The notes under the pieces: generated by a model | What the model saw: only the letters and a program-made list of their open reading frames with translations | Databases searched by the model: none | What the model was told of the DNA's origin: nothing | From: Symsagittifera roscoffensis | Lineage: Eukaryota > Xenacoelomorpha > Acoela > Convolutidae | Assembly (NCBI RefSeq): GCF_963678635.1 | Contig: NC_087067.1 | Coordinates: forward strand, 7,547,716-7,611,715 | DNA length: 64,000 nucleotides | Direction: 5' to 3' | Position numbers and translations under genes: made by a program | Shown: one piece after another, positions 1 to 11,958 of the stretch | Layout of the letters: every line of letters begins with the position of its first letter | How positions within the stretch are numbered: position 1 is the stretch's first letter

Positions 1-1937
1 CCTAGATGTAGCCGAGTTTTTACTTATTCGAGGCTTATTTCTAATTTTTCTTATTGCACTTAGATCTGATTTTCGTCGTGTTTCACTATCGCAAAAACTT
101 GTTGACAAAATTTACAAAATGCCTGTAGGGTTATCAAAGAGCTTTTCAGCTCATCGAGAGTCGTAACCTTGAAAAAAGTTATAGAAGAAAGTATTAAATA
201 TAATAGGGCGAAACATTTTTAAAGCAGCAAATTGTAAATATCCTAATTGCCTAAGATATAAACAAATATAGATTTTTGAAACCATTTGAGGTAGTCCTTA
301 TCGTCAACTATTTTCATGTCAAAATTTACCATTTCATTTGCGAGCTAAAATTATAGAGAAGCCTGAGCCTATTTGTTATTGACCTGGCAGCTGTATTTGT
401 TCTCTATTTTTTCCCGTTAAAATTAAGCCTTCAATAGGTGCTCGGGTAGAACGGCGGAGGTTGAAAAGTTCTGATCAGTCAAGCAAAAAAAAGAACTGAA
501 ACAAAGCTGACAACAGCAAAAAACGTTAAGTTAATAAATAAAAAGTTCTAGCCGAGCTCGATTTATTTATATCAAAACAACATCAAGTTTAAGACCCGGA
601 ATGTGAAGTTTTTTCGTGACTCCACGCTAACTCAGGTAATCATCGTGAAAATAATCACTCATAAATAATCCACGTAATTCCCATTTTGACCAATTTTGGC
701 AAAAAAAAACAGGCCAAAAAAGCGCCCCCCTCAAAATTAGTATATATTGGCGCCAAAGGCGCCTTTACAATAAATTTAGGGCCCGTCACCGAAAATGGAT
801 ATCTCAAAATAGCACAAGAGGAGGACCCTTTGTGTCGGCAGGGTTCGAATTCCTGAGAGAGGGGGGGGGGGGGGGGACCGCCCAATCACTCCCGCCCCAT
901 CCCTCTGGGGAACTAGTTTCAAGTGTTTGAGTTTTGTCCAATTTCCAGTGAGAAAAGCAATCGAGTAACCTTCGTTATATGAAAAAAAAAGGAAAATTTT
1001 TTGAAAGCTTCAATTAGCGCTTTCTTGTTCATTAAATTTTTCTAGAAAAAATTTAATTATTTTGCAAAAAATTACAAAATCTTTTATGGCAGGTTTTTGC
1101 TTTTTCACTTTTCGAAGAGAACTGTTGTCGATTATGTCTAATTTGCTTACTTTCTACCCGTACCACTCGCAAAAAAAAACGAAACTAATTTGAAGAAAAG
1201 AAGTTTTTTTTTGAGTTTTTCTATGATTGTGGTCGGAGTTTTCTGTGCTACTTGCACAGCAAGCGGGTGTTTTTGAGTTGATTTCTTTAGATATGCGAGA
1301 AGAATGTGGTTTGTTTGGAGCTTAAATTGTGTGTTCAGCTTTTTTGTTTTTTTTTAGTTTTCGTTGAAAAACTGAATTATCGTTTGCAATGCAAAATTTC
1401 AAGTTTTTATAGATATTTGCAACAGTTTATTTGTTGCAACACTTGGTATGTTTTTGAAAGCGCTTTAATTTAAACAAAGAGTACCAGAACGAATGAATTA
1501 GAATTTTAACGCCAGCAGTTTTTTCATGCATTTTACTTGAATGACGCTTTAAGTTGAAGCCAAGTATCATATTGTGCTATTCAAAGCGAAATTCAAGACC
1601 AACATCCATGAAATAAACTAGAGCAAAGACAAGCTTTTGGGACCTTGTCATTAGAAAGTTTGTTTCGTAGTTCGGAGTGCACACATTTATCCAGTGGTGC
1701 TAACTGTGCTTTTTACACTTTATATCCAAACAAGCCGAAAAGTGTTGGTTTTTAATGTTTTGAACCAGTTTTCTTGTTTTTCTCAGATGAAATTTTTTCA
1801 AACGTTTCGAGGTTGCTTCCTTTAACAATTTTTGTGAATATGGTGATAATTTTCTCTATTTAATCTGCAAGAGACGTGAAAGTGCATTTTAATTTGTCTT
1901 TTTGCAATCGTTGTTTCAATATTAGCGTGTTTTTTAG
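1..1937. other. Upstream stretch, probably intron of the DCN1-like gene
   Basis: No exon of the DCN1-like gene is visible upstream of 1938, so this is taken as intron or flank (inference). A frame is open from the window edge at 2 to a stop at 164-166 (54 codons, with a hydrophobic run near its start); it resembles nothing I know. A GGCGCC-AAA-GGCGCC inverted motif lies at 749-763 and a run of 16 G at 861-876. The rest is AT-rich sequence with long A and T runs. Confidence 0.4.
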
Positions 1938-2152
1938 ATGGCAGGAAGCGCAACACGATCCCGGAAGATACGTGGAATGTGACTTTAGACTTTGTGAACC
2001 AGATCGGAAGTTTCGAGGAGTACGACACGGAAGGTGCGTGGCCTACACTTTTGGACGAATTCGTAGAGTACGCCAGATGGAAGCAAGAAGAAGCACAGAA
2101 GGAATCGACAGCAAATTCAGCTACAGCAGAAGAAAAAATGCAATTAGACTGA
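1938..2152 (+). CDS. DCN1-like (DCUN1D) protein, C-terminal exon
   Basis: Final coding exon of a DCN1-like protein, the scaffold-type E3 co-factor that promotes neddylation of cullins through its PONY/cullin-binding domain. The exon follows a TTTTTTAG acceptor, starts with two bases completing a split codon, and encodes 70 codons before TGA. Diagnostic residues are IPEDTWNVTLDF and YDTEGAWPTLLDEFVEYAR, matching the end of the cullin-binding domain (family pattern: K/E-DTWNLLLDF, then YDEEGAWPVLIDDFVEFAR). The tail after the domain is longer than usual (about 25 residues) and rich in Glu, Gln and Ala. Earlier exons must lie to the left, beyond the window or in the unassigned first 1.9 kb. The family call is strong; which DCUN1D paralogue cannot be told from this piece. 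Confidence 0.9.
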
Positions 2153-2852
2153 AATGAAAGTCTCAGTAGCTTTTCAAAACTGTTCCGATCCCCTTTTCGA
2201 ACTCTCTTTTTGAATCTTCTCATCTGGTTTTATCTGGTGTACACTAACGAAACGAAGCCGTCCAAGGTTGAGATGCTGATATCTAGATTTACTATGAATT
2301 TAATTTTTAAAAACCGAATCGCGCTTCCATTTCTTATACAATAATCAATACAATAGAATCGGCTTTTCTTATGAAAACAAGCTTTGATTAAGTTGAAACG
2401 ACTTTAAGTATCATCACAAAAGCATCAAGTTTATTGGAATAGGTGCATTAATACCCGCAGAAAGCACAGTTTGATTTAATTGGCTTTTTTATTAGTTGCG
2501 ATAGTTCGGATGTGCTCGAGTTAATTTTTATTGCGATATGACTTGATTTCTTAGGTTCAATTCCAATTCATTTGCTAGAAGGAAGGAGAAATCTACCGAA
2601 CTTCAAAAATGTAAAAGTCATGAAAAAGGTGATCGACTTCTAGTTTTGAAATTGGATTTTTTTTACGATTGCGATAAGTAAGGGTGTTGCAATCGTGTAC
2701 AAGACTTTTCCCGTTAACAACTTTGTTCTCAGAGTGGATGAAATGGTTTTTCTATTATATACAATTTCCTCGTATTTCAAACAAATTTTTAGGCTTGGGA
2801 GTAGCAAGCGTTATGAAAATGGATAGAAGACTTTTTTTTCGGGTTAACAGCT
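2153..2852. other. 3' flank of the DCN1-like gene
   Basis: Contains the 3' UTR of the preceding exon. I see no convincing polyadenylation signal, ORF or RNA gene. A phrase around 2665-2720 (GGGTGTTGCA, then TTTTCCCGTTAACAACTTT) recurs in altered form at 7215-7275, so some dispersed repeat material is present. Confidence 0.5.
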
Positions 2853-4541
2853 AGTTTAGCAAAATCAGTTGAATCGTTTATGGGTTGATACTAGATGGAT
2901 GGGTACTAAGCTACTATTAACTACTGGGTGATGTGTGTTAGTATAGTGTAGTTTGAGTTGGACATGAAACTTAGTTTTTTTAAAAAATGAGTTTTTTCTT
3001 CGACGCAACTGGTGCCTGCACATAGATTGCCGGCCTTGTTTTCGCTTCGTAAAATTGTTCAATTTGAATTTCAGATGTCCTGCTTGGCATGTTTACCTGG
3101 ATGGCCTGTTCGATAAAAGCAGGTATTATGAAAATGTTTGGATTGGATTTTTTTTTAAATTTTTATTGAACGCTATGGGAAATAAATAATTTTTCGATAA
3201 AACCTTTGAACCGATTTTCAAAAAAAGGTATCCCTAAAGAGACTGCCTACAGCCTTTTGTACCGGTATATTCTTTGATCTCTTTTTGTTTTACCATTTTG
3301 TCTACAGCCTTCAAAAAATCAGGGGGAATATTTGATGGATGTTTTTGAATTTTTCCGTTTTCTCAAGTAACCTGCCAAATAAGAGATTTTTGTTTCAGTA
3401 AATAGAGCGGCGATGGAAAGCGGAAAGCCCATTCTTTAGCGGCTACGCCTAAATTCTTGTAAGAATAAGTTTTTGGACGTGAATAGTGAAATTTTTGATT
3501 TTTTTGAACGTTTGTGAACTTTTCGACTTTTCTCGAAAACTAACCTCCGAAACCTGGGGTTGGCGGTTCATTGGAGATAATGGGTAGAGGACGCTTTCCT
3601 TCATTACAGTTTTATTACAAATTATTACACAAAAAATATCACCCTCGGAAAGTTCAATTTTTTGAGTGTTTTTAAAAATGATTTATGAATTTTTCCGCAA
3701 AAACCCTACTTTATCTGAAATGATGGGTTCAATCCAGAGAACGGGTTGTGAAAAGCTCCTTTGCTCACGCGACTACGTAATTGACAAAAATTATGTCCCT
3801 CGGAGAAGTAAAAATTTTTGATTTTTTGCCTGTTTCTTGAAACTTTTCTCGAGAATCACACTGCCAAACCTGGATTTTTGGGCTCAAGCGAACGTATAGG
3901 TTGCAGATCTTTTCTGCACAAGAAGCCACCCACAGATTCTTTCTACACAAAAGTTATTGTTCAAGAAGCTTTTTGACCGATTTTTAAATTTTTTCATCTC
4001 GAAAACTGACTTCCCAAACCTGAGGTTGTGGGTCCAATGGAGATAACGGGTAAAGGTGAGGCTTTCTTGCATCAGCGCCTTCTCGCAGATTTCTATACAC
4101 AAAAGTTATCGTCTTCAGGAAAGGTAATTTTATGATGTTTGAGCTTTTACGAATTTTACTGAAAAAACTCTCCCATATCTGGGATGTTCGGTTCAATTCA
4201 AAGAAGTTGTTGTGAGAAGTCCCTTTGCATACGCAACTACATTTTTTTTGACACACTGAAATGTCGAAATTTTGTTTTTTTTACCGTTGTTTTGAAGTTT
4301 TTTGACCTTTCTCAAGAACTACTCCGCCAAACGGGTTTTTGGGTTCAATCGAATTTAAAGGTTTGGCGAAGTTCTTCTGCATAAACGCCTAAAGTTTTTG
4401 AATTTGGACCGCTTTTCAAAGTTCTTAGCATTTTCTGATAAGCTACCCTATCAAATCTGAAATCAAAAGTTCGATCAAAGAAATGTTAATGTCTTTCGGA
4501 AAATTTAAAATTTTCACTCTTTCGAGTTGCATATCTACAAA
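2853..4541. repeat. 1.69-kb tandem duplication, copy 1
   Basis: Begins AGTTTAGCAAAATCAGTTG and is repeated directly by the segment starting at 4542 (AGTTTAACAAAATCAGTTG). The two copies align over their full length with scattered substitutions and small indels, for example a roughly 20-bp stretch of copy 1 near 3420 that copy 2 lacks. No conserved reading frame is shared; ORFs inside are chance. The body is made of older units of about 155 bp (separate entry). Confidence 0.92.
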
Positions 4542-6240
4542 AGTTTAACAAAATCAGTTGAATCATTTATGGGTTGATACTAGATGGATGGGTACTAAGC
4601 TACTATTAACTACTGGGTGATACGTGTTAGTATAGTGTAGTTTAAGTTGCACACGAAACTTAGTTTTTTTTACTAAATGAGTTTTTCCTTCGGCGCAACT
4701 GTTGCCTGCACATAGATTGCCGACCTTGTTTTCGCTTCGTAAAATTGTTCAATTTTCAATTTGAATTTCAGATGTCCTGCTTGGCATGTTTACCTAGATG
4801 GCCTGTTCGATAACAGCAGGTATTATGAAAATGTTTGGATTGGGTTTTTAAATTTTTTTTGAACGCTATGGAAAATAAATAATTTTTCGATAAACCTTTG
4901 AACCGATTTTTTAAAAAAAAAGGTATCCCTAAAGAGACTGCCTACAGCCTTTTGTACCGGTATATTCTTTGATCTCTTTTTGTTTTACCCTTTTGTCTAC
5001 AGCCTTCAAAAAATCTCGGGGAGTATTTGATGGATGTTTTTGAATTTTTCCGTTTTCTCAAGTAACCTGCCAAATCAGAGATTTTTGTTTCAGTAAATAG
5101 AGCGGCGATGGAGAGCTACGCCTAAACTCTTGTACGAATAAGTTTTTGGACGTGTGAATAGTGAAATTTTTGATTTTTTTGAACGTTTGTGAACTTTTCG
5201 ATCTTTCTCGAAAACTATTCTCCGAAACCTGGGGTTGGCGGTTCATTGGAGATAATGGGTAGAGTGACGCTTTCCTGCATTAGAGTTTTTATTAAAAAGT
5301 ATTACACAAAAAAATATCATCCCCGGAAAGTTCAATTTTTTGAGTGTTTTTAAAAATGATTTTTTTAATGAATTTTTCCGCAAAAACCCAACTTTATCTG
5401 AAACGTTGGGTTCAATGCAGAGAACGGGTTGTGAAAAGCTCCTTTGCTCACGCGACTACCTAATTGACAAAAATTGACAAAAAATTATGTCCCTCGGAGA
5501 AGTCAAAAATTTTGCGGAGAAGTGATTTTTTGCCCGTTTGTTGAAACTTTTCTCGAGAATCACACTGCCAAACCTGGATTTTTGGGCTCAAGCGAACGTA
5601 CAGGTTGCAGATCTTTTCTGCACAAGAAGCCACCCACAGATTCTTTCTACACAAAAGTTATTGTTCAAGAAGCTTTTTGATCGATTTTTTAATTTTTTCA
5701 ACTCGAAAACTGACTTTCCAAACCTGAGGTTGTGGGTCCAATGGAGATAACGGGTAAGGTGCGGCTTCCTTGCATCAGCGCCTTCTCACAGATTTTTATA
5801 CACAAAAGTTATCGTCTTCAGGAAAGGTAATTTTATGATGTTTGAGCTTTTACGAATTTTACTGAAAAAACTCTCCCATATCTGGGATGTTCGGTTCAAT
5901 TCAAAGAAGTTGTTGTGAGAAGTCCCTTTGCATACGCAACTACATTTTTTTTGACACACTGAAATGTCGAAATTTTGTTTTTTTTACCGTTGTTTTGAAG
6001 TTTTTTGACCTTTCTCAAGAACTACTCCGCCAAACGGGTTTTTGGATTCAATCGAATTTACAGGTTCGGCAAAGCTCTTCTGCATAAACGGCTAAAGTTT
6101 TTGAATTTGGACCGCTTTTTAAAGTTCTTAGCATTTTCTGATAAGGTACCCTATCAAATCTGAAATCAAAAGTTCGATCAAAGAAATGTTAATGTCTTTC
6201 GGAAAAATTAAAGTTTTCACTCTTTCGAGTTGCTTATCTA
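3365..6240. repeat. Degenerate tandem array of ~155-bp units
   Basis: Within each 1.69-kb copy a shorter theme recurs: '..AAAACT(A/C)CTCCGCCAAACCTGGG..TTGGGTTCAAT..GAGAACGGGT', then 'GCATCAGCGCC..TACACAAAAGTTAT'. In copy 1 the CCAAA-type anchors sit near 3371, 3547, 3709, 3862, 4012, 4173, 4327 and 4449, so spacing is mostly 150-176 bp. Units are strongly diverged from each other, whereas the two 1.69-kb copies are similar, so the small-unit array is older and the large duplication recent. The period is near nucleosome length, as in many satellites. Confidence 0.75.
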
Positions 6241-6247
6241 CAAAAGT
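4542..6247. repeat. 1.69-kb tandem duplication, copy 2
   Basis: Direct head-to-tail second copy of 2853-4541, ending at CTACAAAAGT near 6247, where sequence equivalent to the junction leads into unrelated DNA. The left edge (GGGTTGATACTAGATGGATG) and right edge (TCACTCTTTCGAGTTGC) are both recognisable in each copy. Confidence 0.92.
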
Positions 6248-8102
6248 CCCATTTTTGAAATTGAGCATTTCGTACTGCATCAGTATATAAGTTTCAGACA
6301 AATATAGCTGGTCCCTAGGTGTCTTTCATCGAGTTCTACGATAATTTTGTTTCATCTCTTTCTTTTTCAAACTATTTTTTACTTTGTTTTTCATTTTAAT
6401 GATTTTTTAGTAACGCAAGTGGCGCCTATGTGTTGACTTCTGTGTTGCCTGCATGTTAAGTGGCTGCACGCTAAGATTTGCAAATAATTTAAGTCGGTGC
6501 TGAAAAGTTTCGATAGATTTCTGGTGCCGAGGTCGGTCGGCTGTAATTCTGTCGCCTCACTTTCCTAATTTTTGGATTCTATTCTTTGAGTATTATATGA
6601 GATTGAAAATTTCCAAAAAATTGAAGCCACCATCTTAATCCGTCCGGAATAAAATTTTAAAAATTAACGATGAAAAATTGTCATTTTTTGTAAATGTAAT
6701 TTTTGTCATTTTGCTTTTATCTTTGGTTGATTTTTTTTTGGTTATGTGAACGGTTATTTTTTTCACGCTTTCAATTAGCCAGCATAAATAAAGGGGAATA
6801 TATAATTATATATATTTTGAGTCAACAACTCGTTTAACAAAATCACTGAACCATTTGCCCTGTTAACTTGCATAGTATAACAAGTTTGCGGTACCAATTT
6901 GATCCATTTAGTTTGGAGGTAAAATCTGAACTTGAGACGACAAAGATTATGCTTTCGATACTGGTCAGGATAAGATTTTTCCTTAAATTAATTTTTTAGT
7001 GAGAATTTCATTTATCGGACTTTAATTATCGTTAATTCGCAAGTGGTGCGAAGCTTTGCTTCAACTCTGTGTCAAGTTTCACAGTAGAAAAGTTTCATCT
7101 ATTGTTTTAATTTTCTCAAATTTGGTCAAAATCATAAAAGCTCAATAATAAGACTGGCCTCAAAATCGAGTATGTGTAGGTTAGGTATGTATTTTTTTGG
7201 ATTTAATTAACCTTGCGATAGCAAGGGTGTTGCACCTGGATACTAGACTGGTTTTTCCCGTGAACAACTTTTTCGAAGGAACATTGAACTGGTGGTACCT
7301 TGGTTCATAATTACTGGAAAAACTGTAGTGTCTCTTGAACTACTACATAGATACATGGTTGAGCTCAAACAAATTTCAAAAGCATCAAAAAAAAAACTCA
7401 AACAATTTGGAAGACTAAACGCCTCTTTTAAATCAAACTGTATGTCAAATGAACCCAAAAATTTCTAATTGGGACACGCAAATGCTCTCGTCCGTAAATG
7501 AGTTATTTGTGTGAATTCATTATGAAGACATCTTAACGACAGTCTGATGCAAAGAATTCATGGTTGAGCTCAAATATATCGCAAAAACTTGAAAAAAAAA
7601 ACAATGAAATATTTTGCAAGACTGAAAACTGTAGTTCAGCCTGTTGGTAACGAAAACTCAAATTTTCGGCCTATTTTTGTCTGCTTATGTTTTGTTGGCG
7701 TACTTGCCACATCTAAGAATTGTTTAATTTAGCTGCAACACTTTTAACTGCAGTTATTTTAAGCAATTTGAAAATCCGGTCGAATCGAATATTGCTTTGC
7801 AGGTTATTTGTAATTTAACCAGCTGGATTTGTTAAAAATTCAACTGAAAATATATATTTTTTTGTCTTTACTATCGGCTTTATAAGCTTCGGCTTGATAA
7901 CATCAATTTTAGTTGTCTCTTTTTGCATCGTTACGTCCGAAAAAAGGTTTTGTGCGCGTGTGTACTCTGACGGGAAAAAGGGCTTTACATTTTTCATAAG
8001 TTAAGAATTTTTTGAATTTCTTTTTTGCATGAAGTGTTTCTGATCAAAATTTTCGGCTTTGCTGCCGCTTAGTAATTATAAAAACAAATGAAATCAATCA
8101 TC
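6248..8102. other. Non-coding stretch
   Basis: No exon or RNA gene that I can support. A motif containing ATGGTTGAGCTCAAA and GCAAGACTGAAAAC-like text appears twice (near 7356 and 7560), so a local degenerate repeat of about 200 bp is likely. ORFs here look like chance ORFs with no recognisable domain. Confidence 0.5.
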
Positions 8103-8158
8103 TGGCGTAGAGGTAAAACAACTGCTCGAGATGGCAAAGATTTGCCGTTCGAATCCGA
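8103..8158 (+). other. tRNA-like sequence with pol III A and B boxes
   Basis: TGGCGTAGAGG at 8103-8113 fits the A-box pattern TRGYNNARNGG, and GTTCGAATCC ending at 8158 fits the B box. The acceptor and T stems do not pair and no clean anticodon arm forms, so this is a tRNA pseudogene or the head of a tRNA-derived SINE rather than a working tRNA. Confidence 0.4.
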
Positions 8159-8165
8159 CCGGCCT

Positions 8166-9035
8166 TTTTTATGAAGAGCTTTTGTGCTTTTCCGGATTAT
8201 CGTCCGTCTATTTATTTTGACGGCGGAGTTCCCGTAGCTTGATGTTTTAGCTTTATTCAAGTTGCTGCACCCCCATGCTTGAGACTACAAAACCCGGCAG
8301 TTCGATTTCAGTTAAGACTGGTTTTTCTTGAAAATAGATAAATTTTGCTAAATTAGATTACTGTATGTCTGCTTGTTTTGTCTGCCTAGTTCCGCAGAAA
8401 ACGTTTTCTCAAAACTTTTTCAAATTCTAATGGTGCAGGCATTTTTCTTCCGGATATGTTGGTCTTTTGTTGCATTTTTTATTGAAAAAAAAAACAACTT
8501 TTTGAATTTTTTCCTTTTGATTTTCAAAACATTTTCAAATTATTTGTATTTTAAGTATTACAATTGGTGTTAAGCTCAGCTTCGCCTCTGTGTTCAACAG
8601 TTGTGGTTTATCCAAAAATGTCACTTTCATTGAAATTTTTTCAACAGTTTGTTAGCAATGTTTTATTTCAGGAAGTTGGATTTAATTAGTAAATTTTTTT
8701 ATCAATTAGAAAAGGTTCTGAAACATGCATTCAATGTTACACTTGCATTGCGCGGTCAACTTGAGTTTTCCCATCATTCGATTGAAAAAAAGTAAAAAAG
8801 CACAGTTTTTTTTGCTAATTTTTGTAACGGCGCTGCGAAGTACAGTGAACTTGAATGGTATTGGTCAGATTGAATTCCTTTCAAAATTTCAACTTTAATA
8901 ATACTTTCAGAGTTTTTGCAAGCAAAACGTAGTTTTTTATTACGAAGTAATTTTTTTCTAAACAAATTTTTGGTATATTTAATTTTAATCATATTCTAAT
9001 CATTTTCAACAGCGCTTAATGGCGCTGTTAAAAAC
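8166..9035. other. Non-coding stretch
   Basis: AT-rich sequence with T and A runs. No exon, RNA gene or clear repeat boundary found. Confidence 0.5.
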
Positions 9036-9900
9036 TTCAATTTTTCTTGAAAACTTTTGTACCGACTTTCAAAACACATGGTACCAATAGAGAATCGGCT
9101 CTCTTCTATGTGCTTGCATATTTTGATAGTCTCTTTTCGTTTTACCTCACAATCTGCGGCCTGGATTTCAATCAAAAAAAATAAGTGGATCTCCCCTTCT
9201 AAAGCAGCTATTCCCTAATTTTGGTTTAAAAAAATGATGATCTCAAACAAGTTCATTTTTGCCCTTTTGGTTATCATCTAAACTCTTTTTACTTTTCAAA
9301 AACTACTCTGCCAAATCGAAGCTTAGGATTCTAACCCAAAGAAAAAAGCCAGTAATGCAAATCTTACCTGCGCAAACGGCTATGACTTGAGTTTGGAAAA
9401 AAATATGGCTTAAGAAGTTGTCCAATTTTTGAAATTTTGCCCGTTTTTGTAAATGTAATTTCTTTCTAAATTTAATCTGCTGATTCTGAGGTTCATTGTT
9501 CAATAAAACTAGCATGGAGCTTAGACATTCGCTGTGTAATCTGTTCTACCCTGTTTTTTCTACATTGTCTTCGGAATGTTTCTTTTTCCAATTTTTATCG
9601 TGTTTTTCTTTCGAAGTTTTGTCTACTACTAGCTAAATCTGATATTAAGGTTTAAATCTAAAATATCAGGGTGCGGAAATCTGCAATCTAAAAATCAGAC
9701 TGTGAAAAGCAGAAGTTACTCCCAAGCTTTCATAGAGAAAAGTTTATGGATTTTGAAAAAATCAAATTTTTGAATTTTTGACTAATTTTCAGAACCTTTC
9801 TCCTTTAAATAAGCTGTTTCTCCTTTAAATAAGCGCTTAATTCACTACTTAAGCTGAGATATATTACGGTTTAGCGTTAGTTCTATTTTTGAAGTTTTGA
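9036..9900. repeat. Decayed relative of the ~155-bp tandem units
   Basis: Recalls the 3.4-6.2 kb array: TTTTCAAAAACTACTCTGCC-AAAT followed by GGTTCAAC-like text, GCAAATCTTACCTGCGCAAACGGCTA and CCTTTCTCC..TAAATA blocks, at spacings of roughly 150-250 bp. Similarity is lower than within the main array. No coding signal. Confidence 0.5.
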
Positions 9901-9989
9901 AGATTACGCATTTCGGTATCTGTACAATATATTATTGAAAGTATAAGAACAGATAGATCCACAATTAACTGGGTCACTAGTTTACCTCC

Positions 9990-10064
9990 AAGCGATCGTG
10001 GCGCAGATGTGAGGGCATGAGACTTCTACTCAACAGGTTGGATATTCAAATCCGGAACATATCA
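9990..10064 (+). other. tRNA-like sequence, SINE head or tRNA pseudogene
   Basis: GTGGCGCAGATG resembles an A box and GATATTCAAATCC a B box about 50 bp downstream, with a central CTTCTAC loop like an Arg-TCT anticodon loop. The T arm pairs only with G-U wobbles and an eight-base loop, and the anticodon stem is incomplete. Probably tRNA-derived and non-functional. Confidence 0.35.
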
Positions 10065-10338
10065 ATAGATATATTTTTTGGTCGAAGTTTTGCCGTATAA
10101 CATTGGCAGTTTGATAGAAACTGTAGCTGCTTTATTGGTGGCTAGTGTTAGTAAAAATACAAGCAGTGTGAAGCAGATTCTTAACAAAATTCAGACTTTC
10201 TGATATTCCTCGTATCGCGAGCATCCTAGCTAGATTCGTATCGTCTTTTTTCTTCTTCAATTCTTGATAATCTTAAAAACTACCTCTGCTTCACATGGGT
10301 TCTTTTCTTTCATAAATTGCAATGACAAATGAAATAAT

Positions 10339-10598
10339 TCAAAGTTTGTTGGTAGGTTTTCCTAGTTTCAGTATTTCTTCATGTATTTCATCGAAATGTG
10401 GGTTTAAACTTTCAATCGTTTTCTGCATCCAAAATTCAATTTTAGTGGAAACATGTGTGAAGTTGAAGCCAATCGCTCTCAGCTGCATCAATTCACAAAC
10501 TCCATGAATATCCGCAATTGAAGGCCGTAACTCGGTCGCGATGAAAGTTTTATCTTGAAGGAAATAAGAACCGAGTTCTGTCAAAGCTTTTTTCAGAC
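10339..10598 (-). CDS. Theta-class glutathione S-transferase, last exon
   Basis: C-terminal exon of a cytosolic theta GST. It opens after the acceptor TATATTTCAG (minus strand) with two bases (GT) that complete the glycine codon begun by the exon ending at 11959. It encodes part of the all-helical domain, with LGSYFLQDKTFIATELRPS then SIADIHGVCELMQLRAIG and LNPHFDEIHEEI, ending at TGA at 10339-10341. The SIAD..GVCELMQ stretch is typical of theta proteins. The usual D/G before the SIAD helix is altered to LRPS, which may weaken the fold or be lineage-specific. The foldback arm at 10609 lies about 10 bp beyond the acceptor, within the intron. Confidence 0.88.
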
Positions 10599-10608
10599 CT
10601 GAAATATA

Positions 10609-11140
10609 AACAAGACTGCTCATATCAGGGAGAAGCCCTGAATGTTCCGACTGCCTTTTAAGGTCTATTAAGCAGTAATAACTGGAAAAAACTTAATGTA
10701 AAAAAAAATAAACTGAATTTTTTTTTTAATTTGAGATTTTTTGTGAAAATTATCCCCCCACACGCCATATAAAGTACAAAGTGATAAATTTCGCTTCTAG
10801 TAACGAATCAATTATGGCAAATAAGCTTCCTTCAACCAATTTGGAACGATTTATTAGACGGATTAAATCTCCGCTTACGCTTTAATAGCGCGAAATATAT
10901 CGCGCGTTAATTGTCCCAAATTGGCCAAATTGCCAATATTTAAACCCCCATAACTTTACGAAAAATGATCACAGGTGAAATATCTTTTCAAATTTAAGCT
11001 CAGGGCAACAATACCTTTTGAATGATATAAAAAAAAATCCGTCAAAAATGGCTAGTTAAAAAGTCGCAATTTGTCTGAAGAAAAAAAACCCACCCCGAGC
11101 ACAAATATTCCGTTACTTTCGTATCGAAAGTCGGAACAAT
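10609..11140. mobile_element. Single arm of a foldback transposon
   Basis: Matches, nearly end to end, the left arm of the foldback element at 50054-51258. It starts at CAAGACTGCTC with AGAAGCCCTGAATGTTC, passes the core GCGCGAAATATATCGCGC near 10888 and ends at TTTCGTATCGAAAGTCGGAACAAT. No opposing arm follows, so this is a solo arm or a deletion derivative. It lies inside the last intron of the GST gene. Confidence 0.8.
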
Positions 11141-11958
11141 AAACTATTTGAGAATAAGTTTTCGAGTCAAATTGCGCTAAAGTCGAAAGACTGTGATGTT
11201 AGAATCATAACCACAAGCTCTCAACCAGTCTGATTGTATAAATTGTAATGAATCTGAGAAAAGATTTCCGGGTAAAAATAATCTCTGAGTAAAGACTACT
11301 GTACCGTAGAGAACTGCGGAAACTTCAACAATACTTGAAAACAAACAGAAACAGCCGATATATATTTTTTTGCCTTTCAATAAATTTTAATCTTCGTTTA
11401 GAACAAATCTGACACTTTTTTGGGTTGTTGTTCAAAACATTTGGTAAAAACTGATGAATCAATACGGCGATGTCCCTTTAGTTGGAGGGACCGAATATTG
11501 ATTACTTAAAATTTTCAGCCAATCAGAATTGAGAAATATTTTTTTTTACTAACTTTCTCTTCGGCTAACTGGAAGAGTTTTTTTAGCGAATAGAAACTTT
11601 TACTGATTCTGATTGGTTGAAATTTGTTCACCATTTGGTCCTTCCATCATCAGAATAACCCCCAATCAATGCCGTGTAAGGTTTTCTAAGTACAGTAGTT
11701 TGATTGTCTCAATTGTACAGCGCTTGAAATCAGGGGTTGGGTGGGTTGGTTGGATTGATTGATGACAATTTTGTATGCTTTTTCTCTCCTTAGTACTCTG
11801 GCGCACCCATTGGAAACATTCTGTTGTAGCGAAGTATCTAAGTATCATGTTCAAATCCAGAGAATTTAGCTGGATTGTTCATTGTCTTAGAATTAAAAAA
11901 AGTTTCAATTCTTCGACAAATCGGTAGATCTTTTTGCGAGAGTTAGAGCAAAACGTAC
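11141..11958. other. Remainder of the GST last intron
   Basis: Intron between the exons ending at 11959 and starting at 10598. No further exon is needed by splice phase. The donor on the minus strand is AAAAAG/GTACGT at 11958. Confidence 0.6.

Noticed and set aside
861-876. Homopolymer G/C runs (861-876, 12395-12411, 12571-12579, 31449-31460, 39617-39625) as functional elements
   Set aside because: Simple slippage tracts without associated structure; they are also error-prone in assemblies.
1822-2223. 133-codon minus-strand ORF and 93-codon plus-strand ORF overlapping 1938-2152
   Set aside because: Both are shadows of the DCN1-like exon in other frames; the frame giving DTWN and GAWP is the real one.
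5887-6087. Repeated 66-codon ORFs (also at 4184-4384) as a small gene family
   Set aside because: They recur only because the 1.69-kb block is duplicated; no conserved domain, and the equivalent 155-bp units elsewhere do not keep the frame.
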